Assembly: GCA_016716135.1 (NCBI GenBank)
Contig: JADJWX010000007.1
Coordinates: 310,001-374,000, forward strand
Source of the DNA: Lewinellaceae bacterium
GTDB taxonomy: Bacteria; Bacteroidota; Bacteroidia; Chitinophagales; Saprospiraceae
Direction of reading: 5' to 3'
DNA: 64,000 bases
Part shown: positions 26,263 through 34,295 of the stretch, piece by piece
Layout: each line of letters starts with the position of its first letter
How positions within the stretch are numbered: position 1 is the stretch's first letter
Translations under genes and position numbers: made by a program
The notes under the pieces: generated by a model
Told to the model about the DNA's origin: nothing
Database searches by the model: none
Seen by the model: only the letters and a program-made list of their open reading frames with translations

Positions 26263-27327
26263 ACTTTTTACCGCCGGTTCTTCTGCGGCCTGCACTTCGT
26301 GCAACAACACAAACCCGCCAATGATCGCAGCCAAAATAGTGGTAAAAAAACGCCATAAGACAGCGTAAATCAACAGGATCGATTCCGGCATCAACTTACC
26401 CATCAGCCAAACCGAGGATAGCTCGGCTACGCCGGATGCCCCCGGCGTGGGCGCAAAGTAGATGAGCAGCAACTGGATTACCTGCAAACCGATGAACACA
26501 TCAAAAGGCACCTCCTGGCCCATGGCCCGTGCTACGACATAGCCCATGAGATATTTGTTGGAAAACAATACCAGCGTGGCAACGACGGTTAGCGCCAATC
26601 CCGTTTTATTGAATTTTAAAATACTGCGAAACCCGTCGCCGAAGCGCTGAAGTTCCGATTCGATTTTCCCCAGGATACGGGTACGCCGATCCTGAGCAAC
26701 AGCGCTCCGAAGTGGCAGCAGGCCCGCTATTTTTTGCAAAACCACATGGGCAACTTTGGGAAAAACCAAAACCAGCAGGATCAGGGTCGCAAAACTGCCG
26801 AGGGCAATAAATCCTGCACGGAATGCCGGGCTCAGGTCTTCGCCAAACAACCCGGGCGGAATCCAGAGCAGCGCCACTACGCTCGAAAGCAGAAAAAATA
26901 CCATGGTCGCACTCAGGTTGACCGTGGAGAGCAGCAAACTGTCGGCCACCCGAACGCCTTTGCGCCAAAGCACATACATTTGGGCAGGCCCGCCGCCGCT
27001 CTGAAAGGGCGTGGCGGCACCCATAAACATATTGGCCCAATTGGATCGCATGCAATCCCAAAGCGACACATTCGGGAAGTGGTTGCCATTCAAAAACAGG
27101 CGATACCGCATGCCGCCCAGCCAATAGTCCAGCCCGATAAGCGGGATCAGCAAGCCGATAAAACGCCAGTCCAGCCCGGCCAGCACCATTTCAAAACCTG
27201 CCGGCCGTTTCCACCACAAACCGAGCAGGGTTCCGGCGGCTGAAAAAACAATAAATGCCTGAATGCCGCGAACGATGGCTTTCCGCGAAGGCAATAATTT
27301 GGACGTATCAACAGAGGGCTTTTCCAT
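26257..27327 (-). CDS. Flippase-like / lysylphosphatidylglycerol synthetase-type membrane protein (UPF0104)
   Basis: A 356-residue polytopic protein of the LPG_synthase_TM family: YWLGGMRYRLFL, TPFQSGGGPAQMYVLWRKG and PTPGASGVAELSS are the recognisable conserved segments. About seven or eight membrane helices. Family members are thought to flip or transport lipids; the catalytic GNAT domain of MprF is absent. Start chosen at ATG 27327; the longer frame begins at TTG 27339. It overlaps the 3' end of the phosphodiesterase gene by 20 bases, so the two are translationally linked and may act in the same lipid or glycan pathway (inference). Confidence 0.88.
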   Translation of the reverse strand: MEKPSVDTSKLLPSRKAIVRGIQAFIVFSAAGTLLGLWWKRPAGFEMVLAGLDWRFIGLLIPLIGLDYWLGGMRYRLFLNGNHFPNVSLWDCMRSNWANMFMGAATPFQSGGGPAQMYVLWRKGVRVADSLLLSTVNLSATMVFFLLSSVVALLWIPPGLFGEDLSPAFRAGFIALGSFATLILLVLVFPKVAHVVLQKIAGLLPLRSAVAQDRRTRILGKIESELQRFGDGFRSILKFNKTGLALTVVATLVLFSNKYLMGYVVARAMGQEVPFDVFIGLQVIQLLLIYFAPTPGASGVAELSSVWLMGKLMPESILLIYAVLWRFFTTILAAIIGGFVLLHEVQAAEEPAVKST

Positions 27328-28717
27328 CGGTATTGTCAAGTGTCGGCCGACCGGCCCATTTCAACACGGTGTTGAACACATCTGCCGTGCGGGCAGGCCG
27401 GGGATCCCAGCCCTTCCGGTTGTAAATAAACGGCACCATCATGTGCTCCCGGTGCAGCGATCCGTGCGAACCGCGATGTTCGGGCCATTCCCAGGTGTAG
27501 CGCAGGTCGCAGCCTGTTTTGGAAGTCACGACAAAATCACCGCAGCGGGTGCAGTTGAACAATTGCTCCAGTTGAACCAGCGCGTCAGGATATTCTGAAT
27601 CGAATGTGGCCTCCAGGGCCTGTTGGTGATCGAGCGGTGTGTCAAGTTTACCGAGCCCGAGCGGGTCGCCCGTTTGGGGTAAATAACACAATCCCGCGCC
27701 CTGCCGCTGCACCCAGGCCCGGCCTTGGGCCGATTCCACGGCAAACGTATTGGCATCCTGGCGCCAGGTAACAAAATCCACTTCAGGTTGCACAAGCAAC
27801 TCCGGCCAGATATCGCCCATGCTGTGCGGTACGGCATCGCCGGTCAAGGGTTCGCCATCCCGGTTTTGCAGGCTGTACACATGCCCGGCGGCGTTGCCGG
27901 AGATCATCACCGATGCCTTGGGCTTGTGGGTCCAGATGATCGGATAGGCCAGCGTGCGCAAGCCGCGGTCGCTCAGGAAATTGGCCAGGTCAAGATGCCT
28001 GTCCGTGGCGCTCAGGCCGTGATCGGAGATCATGATGACCAGGGTATCGTCCCAGCGACCGAGTTTTTTGAGTTTTTCCGCCACTTGCCCCACGCTGAAA
28101 TCCACGTATTTATATGCCTTGATGGTGCGCTCGTGCCGCGGATGCTGCAGGTGGGAGTTGGAATCGACACCCGGAAATACCGCAAAAATGAACTCCGGGT
28201 CCTGCTCCAAACCAAGCATCAGATGCTGGTGCGATGCCTGGTCCACCGGCTCCCATTTGTGCCGGAAATGCGCCCGCATGTACAGGCCGGATTTCACTTT
28301 TGCCGTCAGGTCATGCCCCTTCGGCAGGCCACGGGTGATCATCGAAAACGTGTTGAAAGGCCGGTCGAACAACTCGTGCAAGGTCGGCCGGTCGGCCGGA
28401 ATATCATCGTTAAAATACGCGGCCTCATAGCCGCAATAACTGCGAAAACTGTTGCGTGCCCAGCGGTTGCGGTGGTAGGCCGCTTTTTCGAGCCAGCGTA
28501 TTCCGGGAATATTGATCGTACCCGGGAAACAACCGGTCAGAAAGGGCAGGTAGGCCGGTCCGGTAGTCGAGGGGAAACAAGAGGTTGCCGTGCGGAACGT
28601 ACCCGGTTCTACAATTTCCTTGCGAATGTTGGGCAGGTCGCCGGATTCGATCAGCTCCTGCATCACATCCGGCCGGGCGCCGTCGACCAGGTAAATCAGT
28701 ACTAATGGACGTTTCAA
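27308..28717 (-). CDS. Type I phosphodiesterase / nucleotide pyrophosphatase family (alkaline phosphatase fold)
   Basis: The conserved core starts at LVLIYLVDGARPDV, giving the first metal-binding Asp. CFPSTTGPAYLPFLTG contains the nucleophile Thr/Ser region, VFPGVDSNSHLQHP the second metal site, and IMISDHGLSATDRH the third; GSHGSLHREHMMVPF is the final metal histidine region. The first in-frame ATG (28840) would include the ArsR operator region, so I prefer the TTG at 28717 (product about 469 residues, starting MKRPLVLIYL); this is uncertain. No signal peptide is seen with that start, suggesting cytosolic action. Followed directly by the flippase-like gene. Confidence 0.82.
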   Translation of the reverse strand: MKRPLVLIYLVDGARPDVMQELIESGDLPNIRKEIVEPGTFRTATSCFPSTTGPAYLPFLTGCFPGTINIPGIRWLEKAAYHRNRWARNSFRSYCGYEAAYFNDDIPADRPTLHELFDRPFNTFSMITRGLPKGHDLTAKVKSGLYMRAHFRHKWEPVDQASHQHLMLGLEQDPEFIFAVFPGVDSNSHLQHPRHERTIKAYKYVDFSVGQVAEKLKKLGRWDDTLVIMISDHGLSATDRHLDLANFLSDRGLRTLAYPIIWTHKPKASVMISGNAAGHVYSLQNRDGEPLTGDAVPHSMGDIWPELLVQPEVDFVTWRQDANTFAVESAQGRAWVQRQGAGLCYLPQTGDPLGLGKLDTPLDHQQALEATFDSEYPDALVQLEQLFNCTRCGDFVVTSKTGCDLRYTWEWPEHRGSHGSLHREHMMVPFIYNRKGWDPRPARTADVFNTVLKWAGRPTLDNTDGKALC

Positions 28718-28796
28718 AGGCGATTTTTGTGTTTTTATACTGTTCGGGTTAAAATGTAGCGGCGAAAATAGAAATAAATATGCCCGCGGCACCTTA

Positions 28797-28864
28797 ATCG
28801 CATTTTTACGATAAATATTTTTCAAAAAGCTTGCACCCAAAAATATTCATCGTAATTTTGCGAT
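28797..28864. promoter_or_regulatory. Divergent promoter region with two ArsR-type operators
   Basis: Two 16-base imperfect palindromes are seen: ATCGCATTTTTACGAT (28797-28812) and ATCGTAATTTTGCGAT (28849-28864). They are inverted copies of each other extending into the flanks (both continue into AT-rich AAATATT). The right palindrome contains the arsR -7 box TAATTTTG (28853-28860), so bound repressor would block RNA polymerase. The left one lies in front of the divergent phosphodiesterase gene. Assignment to ArsR is inferred from position and symmetry. Confidence 0.7.
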
Positions 28865-28904
28865 TAATTAGCCCAAACAGCACCCAATCAAACGACAAAA
28901 AAAC

Positions 28905-29228
28905 ATGGGAACGCAAAAAAAGGAAGTCTTCAGCGCAACCGACAACGAACTGGCAGAACTGGCCAAAGCCCTCGGACACCCGGCGCGGGTAGCCATTTTG
29001 AAAGAACTCGCCCGGCGCAATGTCTGCGTGTGCGGCGAAATTGTCGATGTGCTGCCCCTGGCGCAAAGCACGGTAAGTCAACACCTGAAAGAACTGAAGG
29101 CTGCCGGGCTGATCACCGGTACGGTCGAAGGCGTAAAATCCTGCTATTGCATCAACTGGGATGCCCTGGCCCGCCTGCGCAACCTGCTGGATACCTGCTG
29201 CACCCCGGGCGGCGATTGCGCTTGCTAA
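28905..29228 (+). CDS. arsR: ArsR-family metalloregulator
   Basis: A 107-residue winged-helix repressor. The DNA-recognition helix is in LPLAQSTVSQHLKELKAAGLI. The metal site is CVCGEI (C41 and C43) at the alpha-3 position, as in arsenite-sensing ArsR, and more thiols are supplied by the C-terminal CC and CAC. It is expected to release its operators when As(III) binds. The promoter box lies inside an operator palindrome (autoregulation). Followed by arsM after a word-hairpin. Confidence 0.93.
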   Translation: MGTQKKEVFSATDNELAELAKALGHPARVAILKELARRNVCVCGEIVDVLPLAQSTVSQHLKELKAAGLITGTVEGVKSCYCINWDALARLRNLLDTCCTPGGDCAC

Positions 29229-29229
29229 A

Positions 29230-29312
29230 CTCCGTGTCCTCCGTTTCTCTGTGAGCCTCTGTGACACCTTTTTAGTTTCACGGAGGCTCACAGAGAAACG
29301 GAGGACACGGAG
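29230..29312. repeat. CTCCGTG-word hairpin between arsR and arsM
   Basis: The arms 29230-29264 and 29278-29312 pair at 34 of 35 positions around a 13-base loop. The words (CTCCGTG, CTCCGTTTCTCTGTGAG) recur at 4450-4480 and 19562-19646. It separates the regulator and effector of the same operon and could attenuate or terminate transcription. Confidence 0.9.
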
Positions 29313-29366
29313 GACTTCAAAATTTAGTTTAAAAGTTTAACAGATTAAAAGGCAAAAACACTCAAC

Positions 29367-30266
29367 ATGAAAAATGCCGAAGCTATGAAAACCACCGTCC
29401 GCGAAAAATACGCGGAGATCGCCTTGCAAAGCAGGGAAACCAACGCTGCCTCCTGCTGTGGAGTAGGCACGCCCGGAACCTACACGATCATGTCGGAATC
29501 GTATGCCCAACTGGCGGGCTACAATCCCGATGCCGACCTCGCCCTGGGTTGCGGGTTACCCACCGAATTTGCCCACATCGAACCGGGCGATACCGTGCTC
29601 GACCTGGGCTCCGGCGCCGGCAACGATTGCTTCGTGGCACGCGCAGCCACCGGCGATTCCGGCAAAGTCATCGGTGTCGACTTCACCCCGGAAATGGTCC
29701 GGAAAGCCCGGCTGAACGCCGAAAAACTGGGCTTCAACAACGTCGAATTCCGCCAGGGCGATATCGAGGACCTGCCCGTGAGCGACAACAGTACCGACGT
29801 AATTGTGTCCAACTGCGTGCTCAACCTCGTACCCGACAAGGCCCGGGTATTCTCAGAGATCATGCGCACCCTGCGCCCCGGTGGCCATTTCAGCATCAGC
29901 GACATCGTGCTGGTCGGTCAATTGCCCAAAGCCTTGCAACAAAGTGCCGAATTGTACGCCGGTTGCGTGGCAGGCGCTATCCAGCACGAAGATTACCTGA
30001 ACCTGATCCGCGAAGCCGGATTTGAAAACATCACGGTACAGAAACAAAAACCTATCCTCATTCCCGACCACATCCTGCTGGCCCATTTGTCCGACGAAGG
30101 TTTGCAAGACTTTTTGGCCTCCGGAACCGGTATTTTCAGCATTACCGTGTACGCCGAAAAACCCGGCGGCACGCCAACGGCAAAAAACCGGGAAAAACGG
30201 AAGGTGAATCTCGCCGAACTCAAAGCAGCCATCGCCTGCTGCGAACCGGGTAGCGGGTGTTGCTAG
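29367..30266 (+). CDS. arsM: Arsenite S-adenosylmethionine methyltransferase
   Basis: Methylates As(III) using S-adenosylmethionine. The 299-residue protein has the SAM motif VLDLGSGAGNDCFVA. Conserved ArsM thiols lie in NAASCCGVG, GCGLPTEF, VSNCVLNLVP and YAGCVAGAIQ, and a thiol-rich tail (AACC... GSGCC) follows. Start at ATG 29367; an ATG at 29385 (MKTTVREKYAE) is also possible. Paired with arsR and presumably under its control. No efflux gene (acr3/arsB) or arsenate reductase is in the window. Confidence 0.93.
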   Translation: MKNAEAMKTTVREKYAEIALQSRETNAASCCGVGTPGTYTIMSESYAQLAGYNPDADLALGCGLPTEFAHIEPGDTVLDLGSGAGNDCFVARAATGDSGKVIGVDFTPEMVRKARLNAEKLGFNNVEFRQGDIEDLPVSDNSTDVIVSNCVLNLVPDKARVFSEIMRTLRPGGHFSISDIVLVGQLPKALQQSAELYAGCVAGAIQHEDYLNLIREAGFENITVQKQKPILIPDHILLAHLSDEGLQDFLASGTGIFSITVYAEKPGGTPTAKNREKRKVNLAELKAAIACCEPGSGCC

Positions 30267-30267
30267 T

Positions 30268-30393
30268 GGGCGTAGGGCGTAGGGCAAAGGGCTTAGGGCT
30301 TTCTGCGGAGCGTGGTGTTTCCTTACGCACAGATGAAAGCCCTAAGCACTGCGCCCTAAGCCCAAAGCCCTTTGCCCTTTGCCCTAAGCACTG
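30268..30393. repeat. Inverted repeat of GGGCTTAGGGC / CCCTTTGCCC words
   Basis: The left arm 30268-30303 and right arm 30334-30393 share GGGCAAAGGGCTTAGGGCTTTC-type words in inverted order, with the right arm longer through word repetition. It starts two bases after the arsM stop and ends just before the pyrF promoter. Confidence 0.75.
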
Positions 30394-30400
30394 CGCGCAC

Positions 30401-30408
30401 TACCTTTG
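30401..30408 (+). promoter_or_regulatory. -7 box TACCTTTG four bases before the pyrF ATG
   Basis: An exact TAnnTTTG match only four bases upstream of the ATG at 30413, so the start site would fall at or next to the start codon, giving a leaderless or nearly leaderless mRNA. Confidence 0.6.
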
Positions 30409-30412
30409 CCGC

Positions 30413-31225
30413 ATGAATCGCCAGACACTGATTTCCAGCATTTTTCAGAAAAAATCATTTCTCTGCGTCGGGCTCGATACCGACCCCGCCAAACTGCCCC
30501 AGCCCTTGCGCGGTCATCCCGACGCTGTTTTTGAATTCAACAAACAAATTATCGACGCCACGCGCGACCTGTGTGTGGCCTACAAGCCCAACCTCGCTTT
30601 TTACGAATGCCGGGGCGCTGATGGCTGGCGCGATTTTGAGCGCACAGTTGCTTACATCGGCCCGGAGCACTTCATCATTGCCGATGCCAAACGCGGCGAC
30701 ATCGGGAATACCAGCCGCATGTACGCGCAGGCTTTTTTTGAAAAAACCGACTGCGACGCCGTCACCGTAGCGCCCTACATGGGGGCCGACAGCGTGTCGC
30801 CTTTCCTTGGATTTCCCGGCAAATGGGTCATCTTGCTGGCGCTGACGTCGAACCCCGGCAGCGCTGATTTTCAGCAAGCCAAGCTCCAGCAAACCGGGAT
30901 GCCGCTTTGGGAGTCCGTCATGCAAACCGCACAAACCTGGGGAAGCCCGGAAAATCTCATGTTTGTCGTGGGCGCCACCCACGCGGAGGCTTTTGCCCGG
31001 GTGCGGGCTATTGCACCGGAGCACTTTCTGCTGGTACCCGGCGTAGGGGCGCAAGGCGGCGACCTGGCGGCTATTTGCCGGCACGGGCTCACCCGCGACT
31101 GCGGCTTGCTGGTCAACGCTTCCCGAAGTATACTTTTCGCATCTTCAGGCGCTGATTTTGCAGATGCCGCACGGGCCGAAGCCCAAAAAATGCAACAGGA
31201 AATGGCCGGACTTCTCCCGGGTTAA
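30413..31225 (+). CDS. pyrF: Orotidine 5'-phosphate decarboxylase
   Basis: Last step of UMP synthesis. The 270-residue protein is of the longer class: LCVGLDTDPAKLP, VAYKPNLAFYE, FIIADAKRGDIGNTS (catalytic Asp-Lys-Asp), DAVTVAPYMGADSVSPF and FLLVPGVGAQGGDL. The start is the ATG at 30413; upstream in-frame codons fall in the word repeat. Followed after 12 bases by ribD, so pyrimidine and flavin genes are probably co-transcribed. Confidence 0.96.
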   Translation: MNRQTLISSIFQKKSFLCVGLDTDPAKLPQPLRGHPDAVFEFNKQIIDATRDLCVAYKPNLAFYECRGADGWRDFERTVAYIGPEHFIIADAKRGDIGNTSRMYAQAFFEKTDCDAVTVAPYMGADSVSPFLGFPGKWVILLALTSNPGSADFQQAKLQQTGMPLWESVMQTAQTWGSPENLMFVVGATHAEAFARVRAIAPEHFLLVPGVGAQGGDLAAICRHGLTRDCGLLVNASRSILFASSGADFADAARAEAQKMQQEMAGLLPG

Positions 31226-31237
31226 GCAGTTTCAACG

Positions 31238-32266
31238 ATGCAAGCCGTCCAATATATGCACCGCTGCTTTCAACTCGCCCGCCTGGGCGCCGGCAGCGTG
31301 ACGCCCAACCCGATGGTGGGCGCAGTGCTGGTGCACGAAAACCGGATCATCGGCGAGGGCTGGCACCGGCAGTTTGGCGGCCCGCACGCCGAAGTGCATG
31401 CCCTGCAATCGGTGGCGCCTGCCGACCGGCATTTGATTCCCCGATCGACGCTGTACTGCTCCCTGGAGCCCTGTTTTCATCACGGGAAAACACCACCCTG
31501 CGTGGATTTGATTTTGGAACAAAAAATACCGCGGGTGGTGGTCAGCAATGTGGACCCCAACCCGCTGGTGGGTGGGCAAGGCCTGGAAAAACTGCGGGCC
31601 GCCGGTGTGGCTGTCGAATCAGGCGTGCTGGAAGCAGAAGGACGCAGGCTCAACCGCGCGTTTTTTACCTGGATCACTAATAAACGGCCCTTCATTATCC
31701 TGAAATGGGCGCAAAGTGCCGACGGTTTTATTGCCCGGCAAAGCGAACGGACGGTTATTTCCGGCACCCTGGCGCGTCGCCTGGTGCACCGTTGGCGTGC
31801 CGAATCCGACGCCATCCTGGTCGGTGCTAATACCGCACTGGTGGACAACCCCGGGCTCGACAACCGCTATTTTTTCGGAAAATCGCCCTTGCGCGTGGTG
31901 TTGAATTTTAAAAATAAAATCGCACCCACAGCATTGCTGCTCGACGATTCCGTTTCAACCTGGGTACTGGGGCCGCAACGGTCCGGCAACTGGGAAAACA
32001 CACTGTTTCAGGAAGTTCATCCGGAAAACTGGATCCCGGAGTTACTGGAAAAACTCCGCGCCGACAACCGGGCCATCCTACTGGTGGAAGGCGGCACACA
32101 GGTGTTGCAGCAGTTTTTGGACGGCGGGTTTTGGGACGAGATACGAATTTTGGAAAACCCGCAGTATTTGCGTGCAGGCGTACCGGCGCCACAAGGCTGG
32201 CAGCACGCCATTCTGGTGGAGGCATTTTCTGTGCGCGGGGATTTGGTGCGGGTGTTTCGGAAGTAG
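31238..32266 (+). CDS. ribD: Bifunctional riboflavin biosynthesis deaminase/reductase
   Basis: The N-terminal cytidine-deaminase-like zinc domain deaminates the pyrimidine intermediate: HAEVHAL gives the zinc His and catalytic Glu, and CSLEPCFHHGKTPPC the zinc cysteines. The C-terminal reductase domain (from about residue 150: RPFIILKWAQSADGFIA, WRAESDAILVGANTAL, LLVEGGTQVLQQFL) reduces the ribosyl group with NADPH. Length 342 residues is typical. Downstream is a run of abnormal homopolymers. Confidence 0.96.
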   Translation: MQAVQYMHRCFQLARLGAGSVTPNPMVGAVLVHENRIIGEGWHRQFGGPHAEVHALQSVAPADRHLIPRSTLYCSLEPCFHHGKTPPCVDLILEQKIPRVVVSNVDPNPLVGGQGLEKLRAAGVAVESGVLEAEGRRLNRAFFTWITNKRPFIILKWAQSADGFIARQSERTVISGTLARRLVHRWRAESDAILVGANTALVDNPGLDNRYFFGKSPLRVVLNFKNKIAPTALLLDDSVSTWVLGPQRSGNWENTLFQEVHPENWIPELLEKLRADNRAILLVEGGTQVLQQFLDGGFWDEIRILENPQYLRAGVPAPQGWQHAILVEAFSVRGDLVRVFRK

Positions 32267-32313
32267 GTGATGATGAATGATAAATTGGGGTTGGATTTTC
32301 AGGAAGTTGTTTG

Positions 32314-32478
<165 letters not shown>

Positions 32479-32610
32479 GGGGCATTATCTGGAAACACTC
32501 GTTTACTCCAATTTGAGTGCACGCGTTTCATACGTAATTGTAAAAATCCGCGTCAATCGGCGTTTTGCCGAAGGCAAATCCGCGTTATCCGCGTTCAAAT
32601 CCAAACCGAA

Positions 32611-32654
32611 AATAAAAAGGCACAAGCAGCCGAAAACCAGCAGACTTGTGCCTT
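32611..32654 (-). terminator. Rho-independent terminator of the tRNA-Arg gene
   Basis: On the minus strand AAGGCACAAG (from 32654) pairs with CTTGTGCCTT, followed by a T-rich stretch. It lies nine bases past the tRNA 3' end. Confidence 0.7.
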
Positions 32655-32662
32655 AAAAAATG

Positions 32663-32797
32663 TGATCCCGGCAGGGGTCGAACCTGCAACCACCTGCTTA
32701 GCGCGGCCAGTGGGGGGGGGGGGGGGGGGGGCCGGCCCCGCGCCCTTGACCCAAAAACACTTGAAGGCAGGTGCTCTATCCATTGAGCTACGGGACC
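32663..32797 (-). tRNA. tRNA-Arg(UCU) interrupted by 62 bases in the anticodon loop
   Basis: The 5' half (32797-32763) reads GGTCCCG acceptor, GCTC/GAGC D-stem, CCTGC anticodon stem and CTTC of the loop. The 3' half (32700-32663) reads TAA of the loop, GCAGG, T-arm CAGG-TTCGACC-CCTG, acceptor CGGGATC and A73. Joined, the loop is CTTCTAA with anticodon TCT. Between the halves lie 62 bases (32701-32762) with a G20 run on the plus strand (32712-32731). All stems pair, so the tRNA identity is firm. Whether the insertion is real, an intron-like element or an artefact is open. Confidence 0.75.
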
Positions 32798-32872
32798 AAA
32801 AAATTCAAAGAACGTGCGGCAAAAGTACAGTTTTTCTTTTCAGCCAACCTGGCGATAGTCTGGAAAGTTCCA

Positions 32873-34207
32873 TCACGGGAGTAGCACCAGTTTCCCCACA
32901 GCCCGGCTCAATCCTGATTTCAGGGTGTACCAATACATACCGGACTTACCGCTGATCTCGGCTTTCCGGATTATCCATTGGTTATCGCCGGCAGGCAAGT
33001 ACCTGGTTTTTGCATACACCTGCTGTCCGGTCGCATTTAAAATGGCAAGCTGCACCGGGCCGGTTTCAGGCAAATCAAAAAGAAGGGTCGTATTTTCCCA
33101 AAACGGGTTGGGGTTGCTCTCCAACTTTAAAAGAGTGCTCTGCGGTGCCTGTGTCGCTACCACACCACCCAGCATTTCAAATGGATGATCGCACAGTGTT
33201 TCATTGCCACAGGCATCCTGCGTATACCATTTTATCCGGTGTTGTCCGGGTGGTAATTGCGGCAGTGAAAAAATGATCGTGTCCGGCCACTGGCCTTCCA
33301 CCCAGCGCAAGCGCAAAACCAGGGCATTGTTATTCCACACCCGGTCATAGCCGAAGCGATACCTATTCAAACTGTCTATGTCGGGGCGCTGGTCGAAATA
33401 GCGCGGCTCACCGCCGCTGAAACCAGGATTGGCAGCATTGCCGAAAAACACCATACCCGGCGGCGGCGGTGCCTGGCTGTTTATAACAGTTTCCTGAACG
33501 CCATCCTGGTCGAGGTCCAAATACAAGAGGTACCGGACTCCAAGATTCGTTCCGGAGCAGGAATCAAAAGCCGCATAGCCAAGGTCAATCGCACCTTCGC
33601 GCAAGTCCTGGTTGTTGGCCGGCGGGTCCCACCAATAGGCGGCATTCCAGAGATGCGGATCATTGAGTGTGGTGTCTGCTGCTGGGGGAATTCCGGCATG
33701 GCAGTCGATCACAAGCGGTGCTATGGTGTCAATAAGATTGATCATTTGCCGATACATATAACAATTGGCACTCGCGCTCCAGTACATGCTGAAATTCGTT
33801 GGCGCAGGGTCGACAGGCGTAATTTTACTGATCGTGGCGCTCCAGGGATTTCCCAGGGTATCGATAGACGAAATCACCGGCCCGGAAGCATTTGCCGGAT
33901 GCGTGGCAATAGCATACGGAGTCGGGTTAGGCACCTGGGTGCAGGGAAGTGCGGGATGGTAGGTATCCTGCTTGTAAATTTTCCAATAACGCTCGAATTT
34001 ATAACAGGCATCCGGCACCGGACTCGGAAAAACATCCCAGTATTCAACGGCTATCGGCAAGCTGTCCGGGTTGTAAAACAAGGGCTCACCGTAGATATTA
34101 GCCGCTTCACATTGCTTGTACAGCAAATCATCCGGGAAACGAACAAAATAAGCCTGCGAAAAAGCGGACGAAGCCGTGAAGCAGGCAAAAAGCAGTAACA
34201 GGCGCAT
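32873..34207 (-). CDS. Secreted protein with T9SS type A sorting domain
   Basis: A 444-residue protein; the ATG at 34207 gives a signal peptide ending AFSQ. The body is beta-rich with calcium-loop-like DLDQDGVQETVI and WYTQDACGNETLCDHPFEM, a phrase typical of HYR/Ig-like modules in Saprospiria proteins. The last 80 residues form a T9SS sorting domain (LKLESNPNPFWENTTLLFDL, TGQQVYAKTRYLPAGDNQW, SGMYWYTLKSG). No catalytic motif recognised. The -7 box is at 34232-34239. Confidence 0.8.
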   Translation of the reverse strand: MRLLLLFACFTASSAFSQAYFVRFPDDLLYKQCEAANIYGEPLFYNPDSLPIAVEYWDVFPSPVPDACYKFERYWKIYKQDTYHPALPCTQVPNPTPYAIATHPANASGPVISSIDTLGNPWSATISKITPVDPAPTNFSMYWSASANCYMYRQMINLIDTIAPLVIDCHAGIPPAADTTLNDPHLWNAAYWWDPPANNQDLREGAIDLGYAAFDSCSGTNLGVRYLLYLDLDQDGVQETVINSQAPPPPGMVFFGNAANPGFSGGEPRYFDQRPDIDSLNRYRFGYDRVWNNNALVLRLRWVEGQWPDTIIFSLPQLPPGQHRIKWYTQDACGNETLCDHPFEMLGGVVATQAPQSTLLKLESNPNPFWENTTLLFDLPETGPVQLAILNATGQQVYAKTRYLPAGDNQWIIRKAEISGKSGMYWYTLKSGLSRAVGKLVLLP

Positions 34208-34231
34208 AGAGTATATCGTTTTTTGATCTTT

Positions 34232-34239
34232 CAAAGATA
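34232..34239 (-). promoter_or_regulatory. -7 box TATCTTTG upstream of the T9SS protein gene
   Basis: An exact TAnnTTTG match on the minus strand, 24 bases before the ATG at 34207, back to back with the ung promoter (34267-34274). Confidence 0.5.
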
Positions 34240-34266
34240 GATTTTTTCATACTCAACAGGCTGGGT

Positions 34267-34274
34267 TAACTTTG
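34267..34274 (+). promoter_or_regulatory. -7 box TAACTTTG upstream of ung
   Basis: An exact TAnnTTTG match 21 bases before the ung ATG at 34296. Confidence 0.55.
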
Positions 34275-34295
34275 GCAAAACGAACAGCGCCTACC

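Noticed and set aside
32701..32762. Group I intron in tRNA-Arg
   Set aside because: 62 bases cannot hold the P3-P7 core, and most of it is a G20 run.
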